Assembly: GCA_025362795.1 (NCBI GenBank) | Contig: JANYFE010000061.1 | Span: 85,942-149,941, forward strand | Direction of reading: 5' to 3' | Length of the DNA stretch: 64,000 nucleotides | Origin: Rhodobacterales bacterium | Lineage (GTDB): Bacteria; Pseudomonadota; Alphaproteobacteria; Rhodobacterales; Rhodobacteraceae | In this document: positions 36,907-46,766 of the stretch, piece by piece | How positions within the stretch are numbered: the first letter of the stretch is position 1 | Layout of the letters: every line of letters starts with the position of its first letter | The notes under the pieces: generated by a model | Told to the model about the DNA's origin: nothing | Database searches by the model: none | What the model saw: only the letters and a program-made list of their open reading frames with translations | Made by a program: the position numbers and the translations under genes

Positions 36907-37014
36907 GGCGGTAAAATCCGTTAAAATCTGTTGCGTTGCCTACTGATATCGGGGCTTCCTTTAAATGAAAAGCAGAGGCCGGGAACAGGCCTCGCTGGTA
37001 TCGGGGGAAGACGA

Positions 37015-38790
37015 ATGGCGACTTGGTCAGATATGAGTGCTGGAGCCAGAACGGCCACAGTTGCAGTTATCGCGATTTTTTTCAGCGGTGGCGGGTATGA
37101 AGTTTGGCGCGAGATGCGGCCGCCGGTCGCGTCCGATGTGACGGAGCCAACCGGTGCGAAATCTGCGACGTTGCCGGCTGCTGCGCCTGCGCCGCAGACA
37201 GTGGCGCCGCCAGCAACGGATGTTGTGGCCGCGGAAGCTGCTCTACCTGCCCCGGCCACCATCGCTCCAACGACGGATACTTCGGAGAAAACAAACACCG
37301 TCACCCTAACCACGGATGGCGCGGCGAGTGCACCCGCCGCCATCGATCCCGCAATTGATGAGGCGGCAGCCGCAGTTGCACCTGCTGATGACCCGACGGC
37401 GAAAATTGTGGCACCGGTTGTGTCTGCAACTGCGCCCAAGCCTGAAGCACCAAGCTTTGATCTGGTGCGCATTGACCCGGACGGCTCCACTGTGATTGCC
37501 GGGCAGGTGGCTCCGGGCGCCAGCGTCACGCTTATGATAGATGGCGCGGAAGTGGCGACAGTTCTGCCTGACGGCAACGGCAAGTTTGTCGCCATGTTCA
37601 CGCTGCCCGCTGCGACGGTCGGTCGGCTGTTGACGATTGTGGCCAAGATGCCTGATGGCACCAAGATGCCAGGTTCGGCGTCGGTCGCCTTGGCCGCAAC
37701 TGCGCCAGTAGAGGCTGTCGCGGTTGCTGCCGTAGATGGCGCGGCCAACGCGACGGACATCGCCACGCCAGCAGAAATCGCCCCTCCGGCAGACATTGCA
37801 AGCGGCGGCACAACTGCGCTGGCGGTGACGGATCAGGGCGTCAAGGTGCTGCAAACCGGGACTGACGTTCCGGCAGAGATTGGTGCCAATGTGGTGCTGC
37901 AGACAATCGCCTACCCGTCCGCCGCTGACGTACAGTTTGGCGGCCATGGCGCAACTGGCGGATTTGTGCGGCTCTATCTGGACAATTCGCCCTTGGGGGA
38001 TGCGGTTGGCGTAGCGTCGGATGGCAGCTGGAGCGTGACGCTGAGCGGGATCGAACCTGGGCTTTACACACTGCGAGTTGATCAGCTGGACGCCGTAGGA
38101 AAAGTGACTTCGCGGTTCGAAACCCCTTTCAAGCGCGAGTCGCCAGCTGCCCTGGCTGGGACGAACGCAGTCGCAGTACCTGCCATTGCGAGCGTCGACG
38201 TTGGGGCAAAAACAACCGCCGTGGTTGCCGCGGACGCACCACCGGTGGTTCCTACTGCCGGGACGACAGCGACAGCCGCTGCACTTGCGCCCGGTACCGA
38301 TGCAGCGCATCAAACACCTGATACTTCCTCGGAGACGTCAACCGATGTAGCATCACCTGAAACCGCAGCCGCAGCAGCAACTGCCACTGCAGATGCTTCG
38401 ACTGCTGTTGTGACCACCACCACCACGGCGGACGCTGCAACTTTGACAACGCCAACGGTGGATGCTGGTAATAAAGTTGCCCCAACGACAAGCGCCGCCG
38501 AACCAGTGACGACGACCGCAACCGCGACCGCGGGCATCGGGACCGATACTGGCGATGCAGCACCATCGGTAGATGCTACCGCTACTATAGCCAAGATGAC
38601 GACCACTGCTTTGTCCCTGCCGCCCATCACCATCACAGTGCAGCCGGGTTATACGCTTTGGGGCATCGCGAAGGAGCAGATGGGCAGCGGGGTCATGTAT
38701 GTACAGGTGTTTGACGCCAACCGCAGCAAGATCAAGAACCCGGACCTGATCTATCCCGGTCAGGTTTTTACGATGCCGGCAGCAAACTAA
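37015..38790 (+). CDS. LysM-domain protein with Ig-like repeats and Ala/Thr-rich linkers
   Basis: 591 residues. A short N-terminal membrane helix (about 11-25) anchors the protein. Next come Ala/Thr/Pro-rich segments, a bacterial Ig-like unit around residue 150-215 (IDPDGSTVIAGQVAPGASVTL), a second such unit around 290-365, another long low-complexity linker, and a C-terminal LysM (about 540-591, TVQPGYTLWGIAKEQMGSG..IYPGQVFTMP). Similar proteins are frequent in Rhodobacterales; function is unknown, presumably peptidoglycan contact in the periplasm. ATG at 37015 follows GGGGAAG. Its 3' end overlaps the convergent ArsR gene by 23 nt. Confidence 0.82.
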   Translation: MATWSDMSAGARTATVAVIAIFFSGGGYEVWREMRPPVASDVTEPTGAKSATLPAAAPAPQTVAPPATDVVAAEAALPAPATIAPTTDTSEKTNTVTLTTDGAASAPAAIDPAIDEAAAAVAPADDPTAKIVAPVVSATAPKPEAPSFDLVRIDPDGSTVIAGQVAPGASVTLMIDGAEVATVLPDGNGKFVAMFTLPAATVGRLLTIVAKMPDGTKMPGSASVALAATAPVEAVAVAAVDGAANATDIATPAEIAPPADIASGGTTALAVTDQGVKVLQTGTDVPAEIGANVVLQTIAYPSAADVQFGGHGATGGFVRLYLDNSPLGDAVGVASDGSWSVTLSGIEPGLYTLRVDQLDAVGKVTSRFETPFKRESPAALAGTNAVAVPAIASVDVGAKTTAVVAADAPPVVPTAGTTATAAALAPGTDAAHQTPDTSSETSTDVASPETAAAAATATADASTAVVTTTTTADAATLTTPTVDAGNKVAPTTSAAEPVTTTATATAGIGTDTGDAAPSVDATATIAKMTTTALSLPPITITVQPGYTLWGIAKEQMGSGVMYVQVFDANRSKIKNPDLIYPGQVFTMPAAN

Positions 38791-39124
38791 CCGCGTCGGC
38801 CGTCGGGTCAGCCCGGCGGCAGCAGGCCCGCACCTCTGGATGATCCATGCAGCAGTCGTTCAACAAGAACGCAATGGTGCGGCCCATGCCGCCCGCATCA
38901 ACGGAATAGATCACATTACGCGCGACACGCCGAGAGTGCAGCAATCCCGCCTGTTCCAAGGCGGCTAGGTGAAACGACAGGCGCGATGCAGACAGGCCAA
39001 GGGCCCGACCAATATCTCCCGCCGCCAGCCCAGCGGCCCCAAGCGGGATGAGCAGTCGGATCAGGTCAAGTCGCGCCTCATGGGAGAGGGCGGCCAGGGC
39101 GGTCAGGGCTTTACTTCGCTCCAT
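38768..39124 (-). CDS. ArsR-family transcriptional regulator
   Basis: 118 residues with an ArsR winged helix (LSHEARLDLIRLL..., AGDIGRALGLSASRLSFHLAALEQAGLLHSRRVARNVIYSV). The C-terminus is unusually Cys-rich (Cys91, Cys92, His95, Cys101, Cys102 in NDCCMDHPEVRACC), a possible metal(loid) or arsenite site different from the classical helix-3 motif. It is divergent from the Atm1-type transporter by about 90 nt, so it may regulate it; that is inference. Confidence 0.87.
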   Translation of the reverse strand: MERSKALTALAALSHEARLDLIRLLIPLGAAGLAAGDIGRALGLSASRLSFHLAALEQAGLLHSRRVARNVIYSVDAGGMGRTIAFLLNDCCMDHPEVRACCRRADPTADAVSLLPAS

Positions 39125-39216
39125 ACTTCAACTACTCACGAAACGTTGAACTATTCCTTCGTAACCCATCGCGCCTTCGGGATCAACCGTCTTGCGGGCA
39201 GCGCGAGCTGGACGAA

Positions 39217-41058
39217 ATGAGCCGACTGATGACGACCCAGACGACCGCCGATTTGGTGAAGGCTCCGGCTACGGGCTGGCAGACTATGAAACGGGTTGGG
39301 CCATATCTCTGGCCCACAGGCGAGGCTTGGGTGAAGCGGCGGGTTATCCTTGCGTTGGCCCTGTTGCTTTTGTCCAAAATCATTTCGGTCACGACACCCT
39401 ACCTGTACAAACAGGCGGTAGACGTGTTGACCGGAAAGTCATTGGGCGTAGCGACATTTCTGGCTCTTGGGGCGGTCGGGCTGACGATTGCCTATGGCCT
39501 TGCGCGGATGGGGAACGTGTTCTTTGGCGAGATGCGAGACTGGGTTTTCGTTCGTGTTGGACAACGGGCACTGCGAAAGCTGGCACTGGAAACGTTTACG
39601 CATATTCACCAGTTGTCGATGCGCTACCACATCACCCGCAAGACGGGCGGACTTTCACGGGTGATTGAACGCGGAGTCAAAGGGGTCGATTTCCTTTTGC
39701 GGTTCATGCTGTTCTCGATCATCCCGCTGATCCTTGAACTGACAATGATTTCTGTGATTTTCGCTCTGTATTTCGGTTGGCCATACATGGTTGTCGTTTT
39801 GGTCACGATAACGCTTTACGTGATTTACACGTTCAAAGTCACCGAGTGGCGCGTGCAAATTCGCCGCGCCATGAATGATCAGGATACCGATGCCAATCAA
39901 AAGGCGATCGACTCTCTTTTGAACTACGAGACGGTCAAATATTTCAATGCCGAGGCGCGGGAGGCCGCGCGGTATGACCGCGCGATGGCGGCATACGAGG
40001 GGTTCGCAGTGCGCACCGGGCAGTCGCTGTCTGTGCTGAATATCGGGCAGAATGTAATTATCACGGTAGGCCTTATCATCGTCATGGTGATGTCCGCGAT
40101 CGGGGTAAAGCAAGGCCAGTTCACTGTTGGCGACTTCGTCATGGTGAACGCCTATATGATGCAGATCACGCTGCCGTTAGGATTTCTCGGTACGGTCTAT
40201 CGCGAGATCCGCCAGGCGCTGGTGGATATGGGCGAAATGTTCGGGTTGCTGGGTCAACCTGCTGAAATCGTTGATGCACCGAATGCTCCGGCACTGAAGG
40301 TTTCGGCGGGTGAGGTGGTATTTGACGATGTCGAGTTTGGCTATGATGCCAATCGCGGTATCCTGAAAGGTGTCTCGATCCGCGTCGGACCGGGGCAGAA
40401 GATTGCGCTGGTCGGACCGTCAGGCTCCGGGAAATCCACCATTGGGCGGTTGCTGTTCCGTTTCTACGAAGTGAATGCTGGTGCGATCCGCATAGATGGA
40501 CAAGATATCCGCGACGTAACGCAATCCTCGTTGCACCAGATGATTGGTGTGGTGCCCCAAGATACCGTATTATTCAACGATACGGTCTACTACAACATCG
40601 CCTATGGCAATCCGGATGCCTCTGAGGCTGAGGTTCACGCGGCAGCAAAAGCTGCGAAAATTCATGACTTTGTGATGAGCCTGCCCGATGGCTATAACGC
40701 CAAGGTAGGCGAGCGCGGTCTGAAGCTGTCCGGTGGTGAAAAACAGCGGGTCGGGATCGCGCGCACGTTGCTGAAGAACCCGCCGATTCTTATACTGGAC
40801 GAGGCGACAAGCGCCTTGGACACCCAGACAGAGCGGGACATTCAGGACAGCCTGCTGGAAATGGGACAGGGTCGCTCGGTGATCACGATTGCGCACAGGC
40901 TTTCGACCATTGCGGATGCTGACCAAATCATCGTGCTGGAGGCGGGCGAGGTGCGAGAGCAGGGCACCCATGATCAGTTGCTGGCATTGAACGGTCGCTA
41001 CGCTGCGATGTGGGAACGGCAATCTGCAGAAGAAGAACAGGGACTGGCGGCGGAATAG
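39217..41058 (+). CDS. ABC exporter of the Atm1/HMT1 type
   Basis: 613 residues: an N-terminal six-helix exporter domain (about 45-330), including the Atm1-typical LETFTHIHQLSMRYHITRKTGGLSRVIERG, then an ATPase domain with Walker A GPSGSGKST, signature LSGGEKQRVGIARTLL and Walker B ILILDEATSALD. Bacterial Atm1 proteins export glutathione-bound metals or persulfide species and protect against heavy metals; mitochondrial ones support cytosolic Fe-S assembly. The adjacent ArsR regulator fits a metal-linked role. The start may be 39217 or 39229. Confidence 0.92.
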   Translation: MSRLMTTQTTADLVKAPATGWQTMKRVGPYLWPTGEAWVKRRVILALALLLLSKIISVTTPYLYKQAVDVLTGKSLGVATFLALGAVGLTIAYGLARMGNVFFGEMRDWVFVRVGQRALRKLALETFTHIHQLSMRYHITRKTGGLSRVIERGVKGVDFLLRFMLFSIIPLILELTMISVIFALYFGWPYMVVVLVTITLYVIYTFKVTEWRVQIRRAMNDQDTDANQKAIDSLLNYETVKYFNAEAREAARYDRAMAAYEGFAVRTGQSLSVLNIGQNVIITVGLIIVMVMSAIGVKQGQFTVGDFVMVNAYMMQITLPLGFLGTVYREIRQALVDMGEMFGLLGQPAEIVDAPNAPALKVSAGEVVFDDVEFGYDANRGILKGVSIRVGPGQKIALVGPSGSGKSTIGRLLFRFYEVNAGAIRIDGQDIRDVTQSSLHQMIGVVPQDTVLFNDTVYYNIAYGNPDASEAEVHAAAKAAKIHDFVMSLPDGYNAKVGERGLKLSGGEKQRVGIARTLLKNPPILILDEATSALDTQTERDIQDSLLEMGQGRSVITIAHRLSTIADADQIIVLEAGEVREQGTHDQLLALNGRYAAMWERQSAEEEQGLAAE

Positions 41059-41148
41059 GCCATGGCGGTTTTCGGCGGTCTGATTGCGCGGGGCTTGTCC
41101 AACTTGGCGCTCTCCGTGTAAGACGGACCAAAGATCAGGAGACCACCT

Positions 41149-41832
41149 TTGAGTACGCCCGACAGTTTCGTGGACGAAGTAACCGATGCAGTCCGCCGCG
41201 ACAGGCTATTTGCCGCTTTTCGCAAGTATGGTTGGATCGGCGTTGTTCTGGTGTTGCTGATCGTCGGCGGGGCGGCTTGGAACGAATGGCAAAAGGCCAG
41301 GACTGCGACGCGCTCTCAGGGCTTTGGCGACGCCACTTTGGCGGCGCTTGACAAGCCCGTCGCAGAGCGGACGGCGGCGCTTGCGGCCATACCGGTGGAT
41401 GGCGACCAAAAGGCGGTCCTTGGTTTGCTGATGTCGGCGGACCCGGCAGGCGACAAGGCAGCCGGTCTTGCGGCGCTGGACGCTTTGGCCGCCGATGCCA
41501 CGCAGCCGCAAGTCTACCGGGATATTGCAGTGCTTCGGCGTGTGGCGCTTGCGGGCAAAGATCAGCCACTGGCGGACCGCCGCAGCGCGTTGCATGGCGT
41601 AGCGGTGCCGGGTCGGCCGTTTCGAACCTTGGCCGAGGAACAACTGGCTTACCTGTTGATCGAAGAGGGCAAGAAACCCGAAGCTTTGACGGCCCTGATG
41701 GCGCTTGTGCAGGATCAGGAAGCGCCCGGCGGGATGCGTCAGCGGTTGTCTTTGGTGATTACTGCCCTGGGCGGCAAGGTGCCGCAGCCCGCTCCGGCGC
41801 CGCAGTCTGCAGCGCCTGCGGATGCGGGCTAG
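41149..41832 (+). CDS. YfgM-like tetratricopeptide protein, single-pass
   Basis: 227 residues. It begins at TTG 41149 with AGGAG 8 nt upstream. A short N-terminal cytoplasmic part is followed by one membrane helix (about 28-44, YGWIGVVLVLLIVGGAAW), then a helical TPR-like periplasmic domain and a Pro/Ala tail. This matches YfgM/TPR_21 proteins, ancillary to the Sec translocon and envelope chaperones. The order with bamB and der mirrors the enterobacterial yfgM-bamB-der group. Confidence 0.82.
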   Translation: MSTPDSFVDEVTDAVRRDRLFAAFRKYGWIGVVLVLLIVGGAAWNEWQKARTATRSQGFGDATLAALDKPVAERTAALAAIPVDGDQKAVLGLLMSADPAGDKAAGLAALDALAADATQPQVYRDIAVLRRVALAGKDQPLADRRSALHGVAVPGRPFRTLAEEQLAYLLIEEGKKPEALTALMALVQDQEAPGGMRQRLSLVITALGGKVPQPAPAPQSAAPADAG

Positions 41833-41854
41833 GTGCAGGCGTGAGGATGACGGT

Positions 41855-43210
41855 GTGATTAAAACGGGCAACAGGAAACGATTGGCGGCTTTGGCGGCAT
41901 TGGCCCTCGGCCTGGCTGCCTGCGAAAAGGACGTGATTCTGACGGGCACCCGTTTTCCGGTGCGCGAACCGCTGACAGATTCAGTGCCGGCAGATGGTCA
42001 GCCTGATCCAGCGGCCTGGCCTGACCAGCCCGAAAACCAGTCACAGCCGATTTCCCCGCCTGGCATGGTCTCCAACCCCGATTGGACGCAGCGCGGAGGC
42101 AATGCGCTGCATGCAAGCCCCCACGGCCGATTGTCGGCGGTGCCGCAGCTGGTTTGGGCGGCGAACATCGGTTCGGGAAATTCCAAACGCAACCGCATTG
42201 CGGCGGCCCCGGTTGTTGCTGGCGGGCGCGTGTTCACGTTGGATGCCTTCTCGACTTTGACGGCAACCGCGACGAATGGTGCGACGTTGTGGCACCAGGA
42301 TTTGACTGCGAGTTTTGACAGTGGCGGTGGGCAGTCGGGTGGCGGTCTGGCAACGGGCAGCGCATTGGTTTTTGCGACCACCGGCTTTGGCGAAGTGGTC
42401 GCTTTGAACGCCAGTTCAGGCGCAGTCGCTTGGCGCCAGCGGCTGGACAGCCCGGCGGCGGGGGCGCCTGCCGTCGCAGGAGACACGGTGTTTGTCACCA
42501 GTGCCGATGGCACCGGCTGGGGGATTGCGGCAAGCACAGGCCGCGTACTGTGGCATCTAGGCGGTGCGTCCGCCAATTTCTCGATGGCAGGCGGCGCTGC
42601 CCCGGCGGTTGATGGCGGTCGCGTGATTTTCCCGTTTTCAAGCGGTCTTTTGATGGCGGCAGCCGGTGATACCGGCGGGTCGCTTTGGACAGCAGCGGTC
42701 AGTGGCAAGCGGCTGGGGCGGGCTTTTGCCAATATCGGCGACATCACCGGCGATCCGGTAGTGTCCGGCGGCACTATCTATGTCGGCACCGAAGGGGGGC
42801 GTACAGCGGCCTATGCTGAAGATACCGGGGCTCGGCTGTGGACCGCAAACGAGGGCGCTTTGAATCCGCCGCTGGTCACGGGTGGGTCGGTTTTTGTTGT
42901 AAACGATGAGGCGCGGCTAGTCCGGTTGGATGCAGGTACGGGTGAAGTGATCTGGGCCGTTCAGATGCCCTATTTTACCAGCACGAAGGCCAAGAAACAG
43001 TCAGAGATTTTCGCGCATTTCGGGCCGGTTCTGGCAGGCGGACATGTCGTTGTGGCCTCGTCTGACGGGCAGTTGCGGTTGTTCAACGCGACCGATGGGT
43101 CATTGGTCGGGACGGTGGCCATTCCGGGCGGCGCGGCCTCGGCGCCGGCCTTGGCCGAAGGAATGCTGTTCGTTGTCACGGGGAACGGTCAACTTCTGGC
43201 TTTCCGTTAG
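41855..43210 (+). CDS. bamB: Outer-membrane assembly lipoprotein BamB-like (PQQ-type beta-propeller)
   Basis: 451 residues from GTG at 41855 (GAGGA upstream). The signal peptide ends in a lipobox (LGLAAC, Cys23). The mature part is an eight-bladed-propeller-type sequence with repeated blades such as [42 protein letters not shown] and [15 protein letters not shown]. BamB supports BamA in folding outer-membrane proteins. Position between the TPR gene and der agrees. It is somewhat longer than E. coli BamB because of an N-terminal linker (about 24-70). Confidence 0.88.
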   Translation: MIKTGNRKRLAALAALALGLAACEKDVILTGTRFPVREPLTDSVPADGQPDPAAWPDQPENQSQPISPPGMVSNPDWTQRGGNALHASPHGRLSAVPQLVWAANIGSGNSKRNRIAAAPVVAGGRVFTLDAFSTLTATATNGATLWHQDLTASFDSGGGQSGGGLATGSALVFATTGFGEVVALNASSGAVAWRQRLDSPAAGAPAVAGDTVFVTSADGTGWGIAASTGRVLWHLGGASANFSMAGGAAPAVDGGRVIFPFSSGLLMAAAGDTGGSLWTAAVSGKRLGRAFANIGDITGDPVVSGGTIYVGTEGGRTAAYAEDTGARLWTANEGALNPPLVTGGSVFVVNDEARLVRLDAGTGEVIWAVQMPYFTSTKAKKQSEIFAHFGPVLAGGHVVVASSDGQLRLFNATDGSLVGTVAIPGGAASAPALAEGMLFVVTGNGQLLAFR

Positions 43211-43257
43211 GCGCCACCCCGTGTAAGGGATGCGCTTCCTTTGGAATTGCAGACGCC

Positions 43258-44706
43258 ATGAGCTTTACCCTCGCCATCGTTGGCCGCCCGAATGTGGGCA
43301 AATCCACCCTGTTTAATCGGTTGGTGGGCCGCAAACTGGCGTTGGTCGATGACCAGCCCGGCGTGACCCGCGATTTGCGCGAAGGGGATGCCAAGCTGTT
43401 TGACCTGCGCTTTACCGTGATCGACACGGCAGGGCTGGAGGAAGTGACGGACGACTCGCTGCAGGGGCGGATGCGTCGGCTCACGGAACGCGCCGTCGAA
43501 ATGGCGGATGTCAGTTTATTTTTGCTGGACGGGCGGGTGGGTGTAACCCCGTCAGATGAAGTTTTCGCCGACATCCTGCGCAAAAAAGGGGCGCGGGTGA
43601 TTTTGGGCGTCAACAAGTCTGAGGGCAAGGCCGGCGATGCTGGCGCTTTGGAAGGTTGGAGCCTTGGGCTGGGCGAGCCGCTGCGGCTGTCTGCGGAACA
43701 CGGCGAAGGCATGGACGACCTGTATCGGCTGTTAAAACCGTTCGAAGCGGAATTTGCGGTCCGCGAGGCCGAGAATGCGCCGTTGACCGAGGTGGATGTC
43801 GAAGAAGAGGGTGAATGGGATCCGACTCCTTCGGACAAGCGCCCATTGCAGATGGCAGTGATCGGGCGGCCCAATGCGGGAAAATCGACACTCATCAACA
43901 AGATACTTGGCTATGATCGTCTTTTGACTGGACCTGAGGCCGGGATTACCCGCGATGCGATTTCGGTGCGCACCGACTGGCATGGCACGCCGATCCGGGT
44001 TTTTGACACGGCGGGAATGCGGAAGAAAGCCAAAGTCGTCGAAAAGTTGGAGAAGCTGTCGGTGTCGGATGGCCTTCGGGCAGTGCGCTTCGCAGAGGTG
44101 GTCGTTGTCCTGTTGGATGTCGAGATTTCCTTTGAAGTACAGGATCTTAGAATTGCCGACTTTGCCGAGACCGAGGGTCGGGCGGTGGTGGTGGCCATCA
44201 ACAAATGGGATCTTGAGGGCGAAAAGCAGGAAAAGCTGGCCGAGTTGAAAGAGATGTTCGAGCGTCTGCTGCCACAGTTGCGCGGCGCGCCTCTGGTCAC
44301 GGTTTCGGGCAAGACGGGTCGGGGACTGGACCGGTTGCACGATGCCGTGCGCAAGGCGCATGATGTTTGGAACAGGCGCATTCCGACGGCGCGGTTGAAT
44401 TCCTGGCTGGGGGCAATGACCGAGGCGCATCCGCCACCGGCACCGGGCGGGCGGCGGATCAAGCTGCGCTATATGACGCAGGTCAAGACCCGGCCGCCAG
44501 GATTCATCGTGATGTGTAGCCATCCCGAGGATATGCCCGATAGCTATAAACGCTATCTTGTTAATGGCTTGCGTGACCACTTTGACATGCCGGGCACGCC
44601 GATCCGGCTGACGTTCCGGTCGCAGGGTGACAAGAATCCGTTCAAGAACCCGAAATTCCACACGCCAAGCCGGTTGCGCAAACACATTGACGGGCGGAAG
44701 GATTAG
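43258..44706 (+). CDS. der: Ribosome biogenesis GTPase Der (EngA)
   Basis: A double-GTPase for 50S assembly. 482 residues: first G domain with [22 protein letters not shown] and NKSE; an acidic linker (about 175-195); second G domain with [26 protein letters not shown] and NKWD; and the C-terminal KH-like domain ending [21 protein letters not shown]. The Der-specific TAGMRKKxKV is exact. It is the last gene of the yfgM-like/bamB/der group. Confidence 0.97.
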   Translation: MSFTLAIVGRPNVGKSTLFNRLVGRKLALVDDQPGVTRDLREGDAKLFDLRFTVIDTAGLEEVTDDSLQGRMRRLTERAVEMADVSLFLLDGRVGVTPSDEVFADILRKKGARVILGVNKSEGKAGDAGALEGWSLGLGEPLRLSAEHGEGMDDLYRLLKPFEAEFAVREAENAPLTEVDVEEEGEWDPTPSDKRPLQMAVIGRPNAGKSTLINKILGYDRLLTGPEAGITRDAISVRTDWHGTPIRVFDTAGMRKKAKVVEKLEKLSVSDGLRAVRFAEVVVVLLDVEISFEVQDLRIADFAETEGRAVVVAINKWDLEGEKQEKLAELKEMFERLLPQLRGAPLVTVSGKTGRGLDRLHDAVRKAHDVWNRRIPTARLNSWLGAMTEAHPPPAPGGRRIKLRYMTQVKTRPPGFIVMCSHPEDMPDSYKRYLVNGLRDHFDMPGTPIRLTFRSQGDKNPFKNPKFHTPSRLRKHIDGRKD

Positions 44707-44794
44707 GCCCGACACGAGGGCTTGGGTCAAAGGCCGCAGAGGTATATAGTGCCGCTGCGCATGAACTTTGCGCCATTCACGACAGGAGGAAGAT

Positions 44795-45232
44795 ATGGAC
44801 GATTTCGATCGCCGATCAGCACTGTCATTTGGATTGCTGACGGCCCTTGCCACGCCTTTTCTAGCGCTTGCATCGCCCGCTTCGGGGGGAGTGCCGAAGT
44901 ATGGACCGACGGACGGCCAAGACATTGGCAACAACCGACGAGTCGTCATGCTGGACAAACGCGAATCTCAGATCGCCGCCTACAAGGAAATCCAGGTCAT
45001 CGACATCGTCTATCAGCCGGGAGCGATGGACCCGCCGGACAGCCCGCCGATGGATACCGACATGATTTGCTTCATCATTCAGGGCAAATTCACCATCAAG
45101 AAGATGGGCCTTGATCCCTATACCGTCAATGAGGGTGACTTCTATTCCTGCGGAAAGGGTAAGATGGACAATGCCACTAACATCGGTAATGGCGTTGGCA
45201 TTCACCGCATCGCGTTGCTGATCCCGGCCTGA
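44795..45232 (+). CDS. Exported cupin-domain protein with twin-arginine-like signal
   Basis: 145 residues with a strong AGGAGGA site. The N-terminus MDDFDRRSALSFGLLTALAT has an Arg-Arg pair, a hydrophobic run and a LASPASG-type cleavage region, like a Tat signal, although the motif is not canonical (D-RR-SAL). The mature part resembles a small cupin (VIDIVYQPGAMDPPDSPPMDTDMICFIIQGKFTI, YTVNEGDFYSCGKGKMDNATNIGN), lacking some metal-binding His residues. Function is unknown. If Tat-exported, it would use the tat genes at 17.8 kb. Confidence 0.72.
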   Translation: MDDFDRRSALSFGLLTALATPFLALASPASGGVPKYGPTDGQDIGNNRRVVMLDKRESQIAAYKEIQVIDIVYQPGAMDPPDSPPMDTDMICFIIQGKFTIKKMGLDPYTVNEGDFYSCGKGKMDNATNIGNGVGIHRIALLIPA

Positions 45233-45244
45233 ATCAGGCGGAAG

Positions 45245-45281
45245 TTGGTGCGCATCGGACGGTGCGCACCAAGTCTTTTTT
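45245..45281. terminator. Rho-independent terminator between cupin gene and serS
   Basis: A perfect 10-bp stem TTGGTGCGCA / TGCGCACCAA with an 8-nt loop, followed by GTC and a run of six T on the plus strand. It terminates the cupin gene and lies 3 nt from the end of the convergent serS. Confidence 0.85.
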
Positions 45282-45283
45282 CG

Positions 45284-46573
45284 TCATTCCAGCACGCCAT
45301 AGGCAGAAATCCGGGTTTTTCCGTTCAGGTAGCGATGCAGCACGGCTGGCAAGTCAACCGAGCCATCTGCTTGCTGACCGTTTTCAAGGACAGCGATCAG
45401 GCAACGGCCGACGGCAAGGCCGGAGCCGTTGAGGGTGGCTATAAAGTCGGGTTTGCCGCCTGCCGGCCTGTAGCGGGCGTTCATGCGGCGGGCCTGAAAG
45501 GTGCCGCAGGTGCTTACGCTGCTGATTTCACGGTATTTTTGTTGGCCTGGTAGCCAAGCCTCCAAGTCGTGCGTTTTCTGTGCGCCAAAGCCCATGTCAC
45601 CGGTGCAAAGGACGATGGTGCGGTAGGGGATTTCCAACTTTTCCAAGATGGCTTCGGCGCATCTGGTCATGCGGTTGTGTTCGATGAGTGCCTCTGTCGG
45701 AGTGCAGATCGTCACCATCTCGACCTTTTCGAACTGGTGCTGCCGCAGCATGCCGCTGGTGTCTTTACCGGCACTCCCGGCCTCTGAGCGGAAGCATTGG
45801 GTGTGGGCGGTCATCCGGATAGGGAGTTGAGATTCCTCAAGAATCTCACCGGCGACCGAATTGGTGAGCGTCACTTCGGCGGTGGGGATCAGCCACCAGC
45901 CGTTGGTGGTCTGATAGCTGTCCTCGGCGAATTTGGGCAACTGGTTGGTGCCGTACATCGCCTCTTCTTTCACCAGAACCGGGGTCCAGGTCTCTTGCAG
46001 CCCGTGTTCTTCGACATGGGTGTCGAGCATGAATTGCGACAGTGCGCGGTGCACCCGTACGACCGCACCTTTCAGGACCACAAACCGTGCGCCGGAGAGT
46101 TTTGCGGCGGTGGCGAAATCCATGCCGGGCGCTATGCCATTGATTTCGAAGTGTTCTTTTGGGATGAAGTCGAAGTTGCGCGGATTGCCCCAGCGGTGGA
46201 TTTCGACGTTCTGCGCTTCATCCTTGCCAGTTGGAACTTCGTCCAGCGGCAGGTTTGGGATCGACAAAAGGGCGTCTTTAAGCTGCGTGTCTTCCAGCGC
46301 GGCTTGTTCGGTAAGACTTTGAATCTCCGCCTTTTTCTCGGTCACAAGGCCACGCAGACGGTTGAATTCGGGGTCGTCGCCACGAGCTTTTGCGCTGCCC
46401 GCCTCTTTGGACGCGGCGTTCTGGGCAGCCTGCGCGGTTTCCGCACCATAGATTGCGGCTCGCCGGCGTTCGTCTACCGCCAATAGATCCGATGACATGC
46501 CTGCAAGCCCGCGACGCTGCAGCGCCGCATCAAAAGCGGTGGGGTTTTCGCGGATGGTGCGGATGTCGTGCAT
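45284..46573 (-). CDS. serS: Serine--tRNA ligase
   Basis: Charges tRNA-Ser with serine. 429 residues: the N-terminal antiparallel coiled-coil arm (about 30-105), then the class II core with motif 2 ([34 protein letters not shown]) and motif 3 ([26 protein letters not shown]). The ATG at 46573 ([11 protein letters not shown]) is the standard SerRS start; the 10-residue extension is dropped. It is divergent from a methyltransferase gene across a region with an 11-nt-periodic repeat. Confidence 0.97.
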   Translation of the reverse strand: MHDIRTIRENPTAFDAALQRRGLAGMSSDLLAVDERRRAAIYGAETAQAAQNAASKEAGSAKARGDDPEFNRLRGLVTEKKAEIQSLTEQAALEDTQLKDALLSIPNLPLDEVPTGKDEAQNVEIHRWGNPRNFDFIPKEHFEINGIAPGMDFATAAKLSGARFVVLKGAVVRVHRALSQFMLDTHVEEHGLQETWTPVLVKEEAMYGTNQLPKFAEDSYQTTNGWWLIPTAEVTLTNSVAGEILEESQLPIRMTAHTQCFRSEAGSAGKDTSGMLRQHQFEKVEMVTICTPTEALIEHNRMTRCAEAILEKLEIPYRTIVLCTGDMGFGAQKTHDLEAWLPGQQKYREISSVSTCGTFQARRMNARYRPAGGKPDFIATLNGSGLAVGRCLIAVLENGQQADGSVDLPAVLHRYLNGKTRISAYGVLE

Positions 46574-46641
46574 GGCGGACCTCGGGATTTCAATGGGGCA
46601 CATATGCCCGATCTGTGGGCTTTGGTGAAGCCGGAAAGGCT

Positions 46642-46680
46642 GTCTTGAACGCGTCTTGCTTGCGTCTTGCCCACGTCTCT
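46642..46680. promoter_or_regulatory. Helical-phase direct-repeat array between serS and a methyltransferase gene
   Basis: GTCTTG starts at 46642, 46653 and 46664, and a partial copy GTCTCT starts at 46675: four units exactly 11 nt apart. The two central copies extend to GCGTCTTGC. Repeats on one face of the helix suggest cooperative binding of a regulator. Which gene is controlled is unknown. Confidence 0.5.
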
Positions 46681-46766
46681 ACGCGAAGGGTGGGTGTGCG
46701 GCGGGAAATCTCTTGCAATGACGCGGGGGTGGGCCGACGCTTGCAGTGCGACTGGGAGGGTGGGCG

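Noticed and set aside
43732..44958. A 408-codon minus-strand frame over der
   Set aside because: Antisense to a certain gene; Arg/His-rich composition with no recognisable domain.
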